Source: an uncultured candidate division WPS-2 bacterium
GTDB taxonomy: Bacteria; Vulcanimicrobiota; Vulcanimicrobiia; Vulcanimicrobiales; Vulcanimicrobiaceae
Assembly: GCA_937927945.1 (NCBI GenBank)
Contig: CALEYW010000055.1
Span: forward strand, 7,298-71,297
Reading direction: 5' to 3'
Length of the DNA: 64,000 nt
Part shown: positions 43,216 through 51,486 of the stretch, piece by piece
Layout of the letters: every line of letters begins with the position of its first letter
How positions within the stretch are numbered: position 1 is the stretch's first letter
Translations under genes and position numbers: made by a program
Notes under the pieces: model-generated
Seen by the model: only the letters and a program-made list of their open reading frames with translations
What the model was told of the DNA's origin: nothing
The model's database searches: none

Positions 43216-43226
43216 ACAGACTCCTT
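43216..43226 (-). promoter_or_regulatory. Ribosome-binding site deciding the infA start (AAGGAG, 5 bases before ATT)
   Basis: CTCCTT at 43221-43226 reads AAGGAG on the minus strand and ends five bases before the ATT. No other in-frame start has such a site. Confidence 0.6.
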
Positions 43227-43276
43227 GGAGGTGGGTGGATTGCTCTCGTAAGACGCGCAGCCAAGGGCAATCGTTT

Positions 43277-43307
43277 CGCGGAAGCCCTTCCGCGCAACGG
43301 AGTTGCG
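43277..43307. promoter_or_regulatory. Two tandem hairpins sharing an arm
   Basis: CGCGGAAG/CTTCCGCG (43277-43294, two-base loop) is followed by CGCAAC/GTTGCG (43293-43307, three-base loop). They share two bases, so only one can be fully formed at once. The element lies in the infA leader on the minus strand and upstream of the 27-codon frame on the plus strand. It may be a switch or transcript end; no T-run follows. Confidence 0.45.
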
Positions 43308-43368
43308 TGGACTCGACCACCGCTCGGAGCCGAACTCCCCCGAATGGGCGGGGGTCGTAGGGTTCGGA

Positions 43369-43452
43369 ATGATTACCAGTGCTATCGTCTTCGGAATGGT
43401 CGGCGTCGCAGCCGGATTTACCTGGGAGTACATCATCAAGCGGGGCGACTAG
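43369..43452 (+). CDS. Putative 27-aa membrane microprotein
   Basis: An ATG preceded by AGGG encodes 27 residues with one helix (MITSAIVFGMVGVAAGF) flanked by a Trp and ending in a charged tail (YIIKRGD). This is the size and shape of known small membrane proteins. It lies between infA (opposite strand) and the zinc-ribbon gene, in a region that otherwise forms hairpins. Too short for statistical support. Confidence 0.45.
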   Translation: MITSAIVFGMVGVAAGFTWEYIIKRGD

Positions 43453-43575
43453 GCCCCAGCCTCGCCCGGAAAGCCCGGCGAGGGCGCCCCGGCCGAGAGC
43501 GCCTCGGCTCATCGGGGCCGGCCCTGACCCATCCCCAGCGTATTCGGCGAGCGGTCGGCTTCTTCACCCCTTCGA
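43453..43575. other. GC-rich intergenic stretch with further hairpins
   Basis: CCTCGCC/GGCGAGG and a nested GCCCCG-GCCGAG/CTCGGC-CGGGGC structure lie soon after the microprotein frame. No RNA family was recognised. It could end the upstream transcript. Confidence 0.35.
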
Positions 43576-43581
43576 GGGGAT

Positions 43582-43611
43582 TGCACCCTTTTTCGACGCA
43601 GATGTGTTATT
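43582..43611 (+). promoter_or_regulatory. Candidate promoter TTGCAC-N18-TGTTAT for the zinc-ribbon gene
   Basis: TTGCAC (43582-43587) is identical to the -35 at 33800, and TGTTAT follows after 18 bases. The start codon is about 135 bases downstream, so the message has a long leader. In it AGCCGGAC (43620-43627) pairs with GTCCGGCT (43646-43653). Confidence 0.5.
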
Positions 43612-43747
43612 GTGTGCGAGCCGGACCAACTCGAGGCGTCTTACGTCCGGCTGATTGTACTAGTCGTGTCCCGTGGTCTGGCGCTGTAAGCGTTCTCCTG
43701 AGCAGGTACATCGTACGAGTCTTCACCCCCCGACGCCGGAGTTCACG

Positions 43748-44107
43748 ATGTATACTGACGAAACGCTGAATTGCACCGATTGCAATGCCCCCTTCACCTT
43801 CTCGGCCGGCGAGCAGGAATTTTTTGCGGCCAAGGGCTTCACCAACAAGCCCAACCGTTGCCCGGACTGCCGTGCGGCTCGTAAGAGCCAACGCGGTGGC
43901 GGCGGCGGCGGCGGCAGCTCGTATGCCGGCGGCGGCGGTGGCGGAAGCTACGGCGGCGGCGGCGGCGGCGGCGGGCGTCCCGCACGCGAGATGTTCCAGG
44001 CCACCTGCAGTGGCTGCGGCAAGGTTGCGGAAGTTCCGTTCCAGCCCCGCGGCGACAAGCCGGTCTATTGCCGCGACTGCTTCTCGCAGCGGCAGTCGTA
44101 CCGCTGA
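43748..44107 (+). CDS. Double zinc-ribbon protein with glycine-rich hinge, 119 aa
   Basis: Two Cys sets bracket a flexible centre. The first is CTDC (9-12) and CPDC (38-41) separated by an aromatic stretch (FTFSAGEQEFF); the second is CSGC (87-90) and CRDC (108-111), with the intervening VPFQPRGDKPVY. Between them about 30 residues are nearly all Gly with Ser and Tyr. The layout is that of CxxC-zinc-ribbon proteins that are common and abundant in several phyla, with unknown function; binding to nucleic acid or ribosomes is often guessed. ATG 43748 follows GGAG at seven bases. A long structured leader and strong terminator suggest high, regulated expression. Confidence 0.8.
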   Translation: MYTDETLNCTDCNAPFTFSAGEQEFFAAKGFTNKPNRCPDCRAARKSQRGGGGGGGSSYAGGGGGGSYGGGGGGGGRPAREMFQATCSGCGKVAEVPFQPRGDKPVYCRDCFSQRQSYR

Positions 44108-44137
44108 GCTAGCCTCAGCGCCAACGGCGTAAGCAGA

Positions 44138-44174
44138 AAGAGACCCGGTGGTTCGCCACCGGGTCTCTTCTTTT
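44138..44174 (+). terminator. Rho-independent terminator with UUCG loop
   Basis: AAGAGACCCGGTGG and CCACCGGGTCTCTT form a 14-bp stem around the very stable loop TTCG, followed by a T-rich end (TCTTTT). It lies about 30 bases after the zinc-ribbon stop. Confidence 0.95.
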
Positions 44175-44190
44175 GCCCACTCCGGGTTTA

Positions 44191-47037
44191 CTACGACGCG
44201 GGCGAGATCGACTTGGCCGCGATCTTGAGCTTCCAGCTATCCAGCGCGGTGTGTTCCGGGTGGAGGTTCGCCAAGAGCACCTTGAGGCGGGTCGCGGCGG
44301 GGCCGGTTCCCGTCGTGCGCACGCGGCGGAAATACGGCGACCACGATTGGTACCACAGCGTCGCCGACACCGTCAGCTTCGTGGGGTCGACCGCAGTGCG
44401 CAGTGGGACGCGGTAGGCCACGATCGCGCGGCCCCGGCCGCCGTCCTTGCCGTAGTTCGGATCCCCCCGCACCCCGGTCGGCCGGGTCGCGACGACCCAG
44501 TTCGAGGGGAGCGGGAACCCCGATACGCCGTCGAAGCGCCAGCCGGCCGGGAGCAAGCGGTTGTCTTTGACCGACGAGTCGCGCCGGATGAAGCTCTCGG
44601 TGAAGTTACCGGCCTGATCCCGCGCCAGCTCTTCGAAGATCTGCACCTGGTCCGCGCTCGTGACCGGATACTGCTGGTCGTAGTGCGGCTGATACTGCTG
44701 CGCGCCGCCCGGACCGCGCACGAAGAACTCCGAGGGCAGCGGTGTGACACCGTCGGCGCCGACGATCACCCCGTTCGCGTCGGTCCGTCCTGAGGCGAAC
44801 ACGACCCCGTTCTGCGGGTCGGTGACCGTCAGCTCGACGAACGCGCGGCGGAAGCCGACGCCGCTGGGAAAGCGGTGGCCGGTCAGGTTGGTGACCGCCA
44901 CGTTCGCGACGAGCGTGCCGTTCTCGACCTTCGCGTCGAGATCGACCCTCGCCGTCTGGTGTTCCGCCTGCTGCACGACGTTGCCGATCGCGTCGTTGAG
45001 ATCGTTCTTCGAGCCGGACATGTAGTCGGCGAGCCGGACCCCGAGCACGTCCGGGTTCTGCTGGAACGTCCGCAGCAGAAACGCATTGAGCCCGAGCAAC
45101 TCGTGGCGGCGGAAGCCCGTCGTACGCCAGGGGACGGTGATGTCGGCGAGCGGCGCGCGATGCTCGGCTTGCGGGTAGTCCTCGTCCTGGACGATCGCGA
45201 TCTTCGTCTGGATCGCCGGATCGCCGACGTGCAGCCGCTCGTTCGCGACGCTCGAGGGCATGTGGCAATCCTGGCACGAGCGCTTGTCCGGACCGGGCTT
45301 GTACTCGGTCTGGAATTTGCTGTTGACCCATTCGACGTACGTCGCTTGCTCGACGTCGTGATGCGTGCGCAGGTCGATCGGATGGATTTTCGCCGGCTGA
45401 TCGACGACCGGCAAGTTGATGCTGTGGCAGCTCGTGCACAGTCGCGACGACGTCGTGAGCGACGAGTAGATGGGCGTCGTGCCGAGCGATTCTTTCATCG
45501 GGTGGCTGGCGATCGTCTTCGTCTCGAACGGCCCGTAGAGTTTATCCGGCGGGCCGACGGCGAAGAGCCCGTTCGGACGATGCTCGAGGGTGTACGAGAG
45601 CGACTTTACCTCAGGCGGGGTGAGGATCGCGTGATGGCAGACGGTACAGCTGACGCCGTCGCGCGCCAAGCCGCCGTAGTGGAAATTCGGATCCTTCGGG
45701 TCCGCTTGGAACACGAAGGCGGGCGAGAACGTCGCGGTCGACGGCGGCGGGTGATCGATGGCGAACGTGCGCTTGCCCATGACGCCGTGACACTGCATGC
45801 ACGTGTCGACGATCTGCTGCTTGAGGACCATGCGCGTGTGCGCCGCGCGTGCCGCACCCCCCTCGATCCGCGCGGCCGGAATCGAATCGATATACGACAG
45901 CTCGCCTTCGAGCTGCGAGAAGAACACCGGATCGCGTCCGGCGAGGCCCATCGGCGACCAGCGCCACTCGCCGTATTCGGAGACGTTGACACCGATCGCG
46001 CCCGAATTCGGGGCGGGCGTCGGCGTCGGCGAAGGAAACGGGCCGGGCGGCAGCCACATCATCGGGCCCGCGATGGGACCCGATGCCGCGCTATGACAGC
46101 CCATGCACTGATCCGACGTCAAAAACTGCCCTGCCCCCGTGTGCGCGGCGACGAACGTGTCGAGCGGTTCGGCCGGAAACGTCTGGACCGGGGTCGGCGC
46201 GTGCGCTGCGATCATCGCGTTGCGCAGCGCCGGGTCGCGATTCTTCTCGTGCTCGGTCGACGCGGCGGCCGGCGCCGCGGTCGCGGAGGAGTGCGGCTGC
46301 GGCGTGCGCCACGAGTTGTCGACGTAGAAGGTCAGCGGTTCGCCCGGGAATCCGGTGATGTTCGCCGTCGACGCGAAGGTCAGCGCATGCGCCGCGGAGC
46401 CGTGACAGCGCAGGCAATAGAGCCCGAAACCGGCGTTCTGATACGCCGTCTTCACCGTCGGCTGCGGCGGCGCGAACATTCCGCCGTAGACCTCGGCCCA
46501 GAACCAGCCATCTTTCGAGGCGCTCGAACGGCGAATCATCACCGTCCAATCGTCCGGCTTCAACTGGTCGCCCGACTTCCCGGCGTAGCGTGCCGCGGGC
46601 GGCGGACCGTATTGTTCTTTGATCATGACGGCGCCGTCGCTCGGTACGCCGACCCGGCCGCCGCGCAACCACGCGATCATCTCCGGCGAATAGTAGATCC
46701 GTACCGCCGGGTGCGTGCCGAAGTACTGACCGTGCACGTAGGGCCCGGTGTCGCGCACCGACTTGTCGACGCACCATCCCAACCTGCGATAGCCGAACGT
46801 CTGCAGGTAGCCGAGCATCTTCGCTTCGATCACCGTCGGATCGCCGGGCGGGACGTGCGCGGACAGGCGCAGAGCGTCCGGAACCGGCTTCGCGCTCGGA
46901 CACGGATCGGGCATCGCGGACCGGGGGAGCATCGCGCCCGTGCCCGGAGCGGGGGCGGGCAGCGCGCCGCGCGTCGCCTCGCTGACCAGCAGCACCGATC
47001 CGACCACCACGGCGAACGTCAGCAGCGCCGAACGCAT
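44191..47037 (-). CDS. Secreted six-heme cytochrome c, 948 aa
   Basis: A signal peptide (MRSALLTFAVVVGSVLLVS) precedes a chain with six CxxCH heme sites: CLRCH, CMGCH, CMQCH, CTVCH, CTSCH and CQDCH, in the first two thirds. Pro-rich linkers (FPSPTPTPAPNS) lie between some. The C-terminal 330 residues have no heme motif and look beta-rich (AVTNLTGHRFPSGVGFRRAFVEL is a pattern often seen in large multiheme proteins). It would transfer electrons in the periplasm or at the outer surface. I chose ATG 47035-47037 (complement) with AAAGGGG upstream. No quinol oxidase or porin gene is adjacent. It is not a known nitrite or hydroxylamine enzyme by motif. Confidence 0.85.
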   Translation of the reverse strand: MRSALLTFAVVVGSVLLVSEATRGALPAPAPGTGAMLPRSAMPDPCPSAKPVPDALRLSAHVPPGDPTVIEAKMLGYLQTFGYRRLGWCVDKSVRDTGPYVHGQYFGTHPAVRIYYSPEMIAWLRGGRVGVPSDGAVMIKEQYGPPPAARYAGKSGDQLKPDDWTVMIRRSSASKDGWFWAEVYGGMFAPPQPTVKTAYQNAGFGLYCLRCHGSAAHALTFASTANITGFPGEPLTFYVDNSWRTPQPHSSATAAPAAASTEHEKNRDPALRNAMIAAHAPTPVQTFPAEPLDTFVAAHTGAGQFLTSDQCMGCHSAASGPIAGPMMWLPPGPFPSPTPTPAPNSGAIGVNVSEYGEWRWSPMGLAGRDPVFFSQLEGELSYIDSIPAARIEGGAARAAHTRMVLKQQIVDTCMQCHGVMGKRTFAIDHPPPSTATFSPAFVFQADPKDPNFHYGGLARDGVSCTVCHHAILTPPEVKSLSYTLEHRPNGLFAVGPPDKLYGPFETKTIASHPMKESLGTTPIYSSLTTSSRLCTSCHSINLPVVDQPAKIHPIDLRTHHDVEQATYVEWVNSKFQTEYKPGPDKRSCQDCHMPSSVANERLHVGDPAIQTKIAIVQDEDYPQAEHRAPLADITVPWRTTGFRRHELLGLNAFLLRTFQQNPDVLGVRLADYMSGSKNDLNDAIGNVVQQAEHQTARVDLDAKVENGTLVANVAVTNLTGHRFPSGVGFRRAFVELTVTDPQNGVVFASGRTDANGVIVGADGVTPLPSEFFVRGPGGAQQYQPHYDQQYPVTSADQVQIFEELARDQAGNFTESFIRRDSSVKDNRLLPAGWRFDGVSGFPLPSNWVVATRPTGVRGDPNYGKDGGRGRAIVAYRVPLRTAVDPTKLTVSATLWYQSWSPYFRRVRTTGTGPAATRLKVLLANLHPEHTALDSWKLKIAAKSISPAS

Positions 47038-47171
47038 CGCACACCCCTTTCGCACGACACCGAGCTGGGGGACGCTTGCGACACGGCCGGCCGCCGCTCC
47101 TGGCACCGGTCGGTACGGGGGAGCGGAGCCGCCCTAAGGACAATGCAAGCAGGCGAGAGGAGGATGAAGCG

Positions 47172-47807
47172 ATGGACGTCGCCATCCTGGCCTTCGACGG
47201 CGTGGACGAACTCGATCTGGTTGGACCGTTCGAGGTTTTCGCACGCGCTGCCCAGCAGGCGGACGGGATCGGAGTCCGCATCGCGGCGGTCGGCGGCGAG
47301 TCGCAGCTGCTCGGCGGCTACGGCTTGCGCTACGGCACCGACGGCTCGCTCGGCTCATCACCGGACCTGCTGATCGTCCCGGGCGGGGGCTGGGTGAGCC
47401 GCGAGCCGCGCGGCGTCCGCACCGAGATCGAACGCGGCGAACTGCCGCGGCTGATCGCGCGCGCGTACGCCGACGGCGCGAAGATCGCGTCGGTCTGCAC
47501 CGGCGTGATGGCCGTCGCGGCGTCGGGCATCCTCGGATCGCGCCCCGCGACGACGCACCGCGGCGCGATGGGCGACTTGCGCGCAACCGGCGCGACGATC
47601 GTCGACGCGCACGTCGTCGACGACGGCGACGTCATTTCCAGCGGCGGCGTGACCCACGGCATCGACCTCGCCCTGTGGCTGGTCGAACGGCTGTTCGGCG
47701 CGCTGCTCGCACAGTCGATTGCGACCGTGCTCGAGTACCAGCGCACCACGTCGATCTGGGTCTCGCCGGCGACGCTGGCCGAGATGGAGTCCGCGCAGAA
47801 CCGCTAG
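47172..47807 (+). CDS. DJ-1/PfpI-family protein, 211 aa
   Basis: The fold starts with MDVAILAFDGVDELDLVGPFEVF, typical of the GATase1-like DJ-1/PfpI group that includes isonitrile hydratase and the N-terminal domain of AraC-type regulators (GlxA). The nucleophile elbow is ASVCTGVMAV (Cys near 118), and TTHRGAMGDL follows. No C-terminal helix-turn-helix is present, so it is the stand-alone form. ATG 47172 follows GAGGAGG. Substrate unknown. The gene ends overlapping the convergent nitronate monooxygenase by four bases. Confidence 0.8.
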   Translation: MDVAILAFDGVDELDLVGPFEVFARAAQQADGIGVRIAAVGGESQLLGGYGLRYGTDGSLGSSPDLLIVPGGGWVSREPRGVRTEIERGELPRLIARAYADGAKIASVCTGVMAVAASGILGSRPATTHRGAMGDLRATGATIVDAHVVDDGDVISSGGVTHGIDLALWLVERLFGALLAQSIATVLEYQRTTSIWVSPATLAEMESAQNR

Positions 47808-48775
47808 CGCAGCACCGTCGCTAGACGGTTGCGTAAGAGCGTCTCCGCGCCCTCGCCGATCTCGGCGACGATGTCGGCCGCCGCACGGATGCGGTCTTGC
47901 AGCCCGACCGACTCGCCCGCGTAGACGTGGGCGAGCGTATAGTTCTTCGCGCGTTTCGCCGCTTCGTATTCTGCGACGGCGGCGCTCGACGTCGCGAGCT
48001 CATCTTCGCGGCCGTGCCAGCGGTCGGTGAACGCGTTGCGCAATGCGCGCCCGGGAAATTGCGGCGGCCACGGGTAGCCTTGCGCGCGGTCGAACACGCT
48101 GGTCAGCACGGTATCCGCCTCGGTGCTCGCGATGAGCTTCTGCCGCGCCTCATCGGTGACGCGCGCTTCCCGGGCTAGCAGAAACGGCGTGCCGATCCAC
48201 GCTCCCGCGGCACCGGCCGCGAGCGCTGCGGCGAGCCCGCGCGCGCCGCCGATTCCGCCGGCGGCGAGCACCGGGCGGTCGACGATCTCCAGCACGATCT
48301 GCAGCAGCGGGAGCGTCGCGATCTTGCCGGTATGTCCGCCCGCTTCGGTTCCCTGCGCGACGATCAGGTCGACGCCGGCCGCCTGCGCACGCAGGGCCGC
48401 CACGCGATCCTGCACTTGGCTCGCGACCGCGATTCCGGCGCGGTGTAATGGCTCGACGTACGGGGTCGGATCGCCGAACGAGATCGACACGAGGGCTGGG
48501 CGGAGTTCGATCGCGGCTGCGAGCAGATCCGGGCGCTTGTCGAGCACCCAGATCAGGAAGCCGATGCCGAGGTTCCGATCGGGGTTCCCTTCGCGCGCCG
48601 TCGCGACGTCGGCGCGCAGCGTCTCGACGTCCCCGTTCACGTCGACCCCGAGAAAACCGAACGCTCCAGCATCGCTGACGGCCCGCGCCAACTCGCCGCC
48701 CGCGGCCGGCGTCATCGGCGCGTTGAGAATCGGGTACCTCAGGCCGAACCGGTCGGTGAGCGCGGTCGTCAGCAC
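47804..48775 (-). CDS. Nitronate monooxygenase-family flavoenzyme, 323 aa
   Basis: The TIM-barrel protein has PILNAPMTPAAGGELA at the start, VAQGTEAGGHTG (about 145), and VLAAGGIGGARGLAAAL (about 168), the FMN-binding loops of 2-nitropropane dioxygenase/nitronate monooxygenase. The catalytic His is in GGHTG. It detoxifies alkyl nitronates such as propionate 3-nitronate. GTG 48773-48775 begins MLTTALTDRFGLRYPILN. One base separates it from the fatty acid hydroxylase stop. Confidence 0.85.
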   Translation of the reverse strand: MLTTALTDRFGLRYPILNAPMTPAAGGELARAVSDAGAFGFLGVDVNGDVETLRADVATAREGNPDRNLGIGFLIWVLDKRPDLLAAAIELRPALVSISFGDPTPYVEPLHRAGIAVASQVQDRVAALRAQAAGVDLIVAQGTEAGGHTGKIATLPLLQIVLEIVDRPVLAAGGIGGARGLAAALAAGAAGAWIGTPFLLAREARVTDEARQKLIASTEADTVLTSVFDRAQGYPWPPQFPGRALRNAFTDRWHGREDELATSSAAVAEYEAAKRAKNYTLAHVYAGESVGLQDRIRAAADIVAEIGEGAETLLRNRLATVLR

Positions 48776-48776
48776 G

Positions 48777-49376
48777 TTACTGGTCGGGAAAGAGCACTCG
48801 GGTGCTGGCGGAGCGCTCCACGTCGGCGACCGCGCGATACGTGCGGCCGACGAAATCCATCGACGGGTTCGTCACGCCGAACCACAGCGTCTCGTTCTTG
48901 TAATGGTGCCACAAATGATACTTCTTGACGTAGCGCCCGAACGGCGTGCGCGGCACGAACGGAATGTGCGCAACGTAGTGCACCCACTCGTAGTACGAGA
49001 GCCCGAGCACGCTGCCGAGCAGCAGCGCACCGGTCAACGCGGCGTTGCGCGTGACGCCCCAGTAGATCGCCGTCGTCAGAAGCGTCACGGGCACGGCGAA
49101 CCAGAGCGGCAGGAACAAGAGCTCGAGTTCGCCCGGCGTAACGTGATGATCGTAGTGCAGCCGGTGCTGCAAGCCCAGCAAGAACGGGTTCTTCTGCGGC
49201 GGTGCGTGCAGCAGGAAGCGATGCGTCGTGTACTCCGAGCCGAAGAACACGAGCGCGCCGATCGCGACGCACAGGATCGACGGGACGACGCCGCGCGCGG
49301 CGAACGCCGCCGCCAGCGCGACCGCCAGAAGCAGGAGCGCGGTGTTACTGCCGTGCCGCAGGAACGTGGCGACCAT
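48777..49376 (-). CDS. Fatty acid hydroxylase / sterol desaturase family membrane protein, 199 aa
   Basis: Eight-histidine diiron motifs are present: HRFLLH (about 52), HRLHYDHH (about 71), HYVAH (about 135) and HLWHHYKN (about 154). Four hydrophobic helices lie between. These enzymes use oxygen and electrons to hydroxylate or desaturate lipid chains. ATG 49374-49376 (complement) follows AAGGGG. With the adjacent flavoenzyme it may form a small oxidative unit, but nothing in the sequence ties them to one substrate. Confidence 0.82.
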   Translation of the reverse strand: MVATFLRHGSNTALLLLAVALAAAFAARGVVPSILCVAIGALVFFGSEYTTHRFLLHAPPQKNPFLLGLQHRLHYDHHVTPGELELLFLPLWFAVPVTLLTTAIYWGVTRNAALTGALLLGSVLGLSYYEWVHYVAHIPFVPRTPFGRYVKKYHLWHHYKNETLWFGVTNPSMDFVGRTYRAVADVERSASTRVLFPDQ

Positions 49377-49478
49377 ACTCACCCCTTGACCCCGCACGCC
49401 CAGCTGCCCTGCGCGGGCGGGCGTTTCAAGCACTTTTCGTTCCTCGACTCACCCTGTTGGAGTGTGACGCGCGTCGGA

Positions 49479-49506
49479 TTGCGAGTGCGACGGCGGTGGG
49501 TACAAA
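49479..49506 (+). promoter_or_regulatory. Candidate promoter TTGCGA-N16-TACAAA
   Basis: TTGCGA (49479-49484) and TACAAA (49501-49506) are 16 bases apart. The start of the next gene is 13 bases downstream, so a very short leader would result. Confidence 0.3.
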
Positions 49507-49518
49507 ACGAAGGTGCGC

Positions 49519-49920
49519 ATGAGAGTCGTCAGCGCTTTTGCCGTCGTCGCCGCGTTCAGCGCGGTGATCCTCGCGACGCCGGCGCTAGCAATCGACAATC
49601 CGCTCGCCGCGGCGATCAACCCCATCGGCCACGGCGGCATCCGCGGCAACGTGACGTTCCTTCAGATGGGGAGCAACGTCAACGTCGCCGTCTCGCTCGA
49701 CAATGGTACCGCAGGCCAGGCATCGCTCGATCTGCGTAAGGGGACGTGCAAGAGCTACGCGCCGAACTCGCGCTGGCCGCTGGGCACGTTCGGCGGCAGC
49801 TCGGAAGAGACGCGGCTGCCGAACACCAAGTTGGAAAGCCTCGTCGGCGAAGTGCTCTTGATCCACAAGACGCAGGACGTCGAGTCGCCGGCGATCGGCT
49901 GCGCGGAGATCCGCGCCTAG
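49519..49920 (+). CDS. Secreted hypothetical protein, 133 aa
   Basis: The signal peptide is MRVVSAFAVVAAFSAVILA with cleavage near PALA. The mature part has a strand-rich outline (GNVTFLQMGSNVNVAVSLDN... GEVLLIHKT) and two Cys (GTCKSY and IGCAEI) that probably form a disulfide, recalling CHRD or Cu/Zn SOD-like small domains, though their metal His residues are not seen. ATG 49519 follows GAAGG at five bases; a GTG two codons upstream is less suited. It converges on the next gene with a one-base gap. Confidence 0.6.
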   Translation: MRVVSAFAVVAAFSAVILATPALAIDNPLAAAINPIGHGGIRGNVTFLQMGSNVNVAVSLDNGTAGQASLDLRKGTCKSYAPNSRWPLGTFGGSSEETRLPNTKLESLVGEVLLIHKTQDVESPAIGCAEIRA

Positions 49921-49921
49921 G

Positions 49922-50920
49922 CTAGATTTCCTCGCTCGGACGGCGGCGCGGCAGTGCATACCAGGCGTCATCGCACGCCTTCAGGTCGGCGTCGTCCAGC
50001 GTGATGTCGAGCGCCTTGAGCGAGTCGCGCAATTGCTCCGCCCGGCTGGCGCCGACGATCGCCGAGGTGACGCCCGGCTGATCGAGGACCCAGCGCAGCG
50101 CGACGTGCGTGATCGACTTGCCGCGCGACGCGACGTCCGCGGCGAGCCGCTCCACGACGTCGAGCTGGGCGTCCTGCCAGTAGCGCTGCTGGTACAGCTG
50201 CGCGGCGGTGCCGAGCGCGAAACGCGTTCCTTCGCGCGGGGCTTCACCGCGTTTGTACTTGCCGGTCAGGATCCCGGCGGCCAGCGGGTTGAAGACGACG
50301 GCGCCGACGCCGTGCGTCTGCGCCGCCGGAAGCAGTTCCGCTTCGATCGCCCGATAGAGCAGGTTGTAGCGGGGCTGCACCGCGTCGAAGCGGATCGTCC
50401 GCTCGCGATCGGCGGTCCATAGCGACGCCATCATCTGATGCGCGGCGACGTTGCTGCAGCCGGCGTAGCGGATCTTGCCGGCGCGCCGCAAGTCGTCGAG
50501 CGCGCCCAGCGTCTCGTCGATCGGCGTTTCCGGATCCCAGCGATGGATGTAGTAGAGGTCGATGTAGTCGGTGTTCAACCGGCGCAGCGACCCATCGCAC
50601 GCGGCCAGCACGTGACGGCGCGACAAACCGATGTCGTTGGGTCCGGGACCCATGCGCCCGTAGGCTTTCGTCGCGACGACGAAGCGGTCGCGCTTCTTCG
50701 CCAGCCACGCGCCGACGATCTCTTCGGTGCGGCCGACTGTTTCGAGCGTGCCGCCGACCGGGTAGACGTCGGCGACGTCGATGAAGTCCACGCCGGCCTC
50801 CTGGGCGGCGTCCATGATCGCAAACGACTCGTCGCGATCCGTCTGCAATCCGAAGGTCATGGTTCCGAGGCAGATCTCCGAGATCTTCAGTCCCGTGCGC
50901 CCCAATCGTACCGTTCGCAT
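49922..50920 (-). CDS. Aldo/keto reductase, 332 aa
   Basis: The TIM-barrel enzyme has the catalytic Asp-Tyr-Lys-His set in FIDVADVYPVGG, VVATKAYG and LYYIHRWDPETP, and the NADP-binding segment near the C-terminus (VTSAIVGASRAEQLRDSLKAL). It is closest in pattern to the YajO/PdxI/IolS-like group (GTMTFGLQTD). It reduces carbonyl groups with NADPH. ATG 50918-50920 (complement) is the family start. Substrate is unknown. Confidence 0.88.
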   Translation of the reverse strand: MRTVRLGRTGLKISEICLGTMTFGLQTDRDESFAIMDAAQEAGVDFIDVADVYPVGGTLETVGRTEEIVGAWLAKKRDRFVVATKAYGRMGPGPNDIGLSRRHVLAACDGSLRRLNTDYIDLYYIHRWDPETPIDETLGALDDLRRAGKIRYAGCSNVAAHQMMASLWTADRERTIRFDAVQPRYNLLYRAIEAELLPAAQTHGVGAVVFNPLAAGILTGKYKRGEAPREGTRFALGTAAQLYQQRYWQDAQLDVVERLAADVASRGKSITHVALRWVLDQPGVTSAIVGASRAEQLRDSLKALDITLDDADLKACDDAWYALPRRRPSEEI

Positions 50921-51010
50921 GAGGCGCTTTTCCGCGCGCGTGCCCCAGCCACCCGGCGCGAGCCGTCAGGGCTGCACGTATCGGGCCCGATGGCGGATGT
51001 CGCGAGTCGT

Positions 51011-51409
51011 TTAGGGAGTGATGCCTTCGGCGGGGGACCAATCGGGAGCGCGACCTCCGTCGCGATAGATCTGGTAGGCAGCGTGCTCGCTGAGGTAGAC
51101 CGCAATTCGCGCTTCCGGCACGCCGAGCTCACGCGAACACGCGGTGGTGATCGCGCGCCCAAGCTGCTCTTGCACCTCGGGCGTGCGCCCGATCCGAATG
51201 TCGCAAGTCACGATCGTCATCTCTTGCGGTCCATCGTCAGACGCATCGTAACGAGCGAGATCGCCCTCGCCATAGTGGACGAATCCGACGTTGACGATAC
51301 GCTGCTTCGTCTGCATATATTCGGCGTAGGCTTTTGCCAACGCGAGGCCGAGCGCGCGCCGAGCCGCCGGCGAAACGACGCGGGTGGTATGAACTTGAAC
51401 AAACGGCAT
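51011..51409 (-). CDS. Tautomerase-superfamily protein, 132 aa
   Basis: After removal of Met the chain begins PFVQVHTTRV, so Pro-1 is in place to act as the catalytic base. The length (132) fits a fused or MIF/cis-CaaD-like member rather than the 60-residue 4-OT. ATG 51407-51409 (complement) is chosen because it puts Pro at position 2; GGAGG lies eight bases upstream. Substrate unknown. Confidence 0.75.
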   Translation of the reverse strand: MPFVQVHTTRVVSPAARRALGLALAKAYAEYMQTKQRIVNVGFVHYGEGDLARYDASDDGPQEMTIVTCDIRIGRTPEVQEQLGRAITTACSRELGVPEARIAVYLSEHAAYQIYRDGGRAPDWSPAEGITP

Positions 51410-51486
51410 GGGCGGGAACCTCCGAGTTGCGGGTACGACCATCGTCCTTAGCATGATCGGGCGGCGCGCCGACGAACGTCACAGAC

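Noticed and set aside
43230..43360. Possible tRNA or small stable RNA in the infA leader
   Set aside because: Ends pair (GGTGG/CCACC) and hairpins exist, but no T-loop, anticodon arm or known RNA signature was found.
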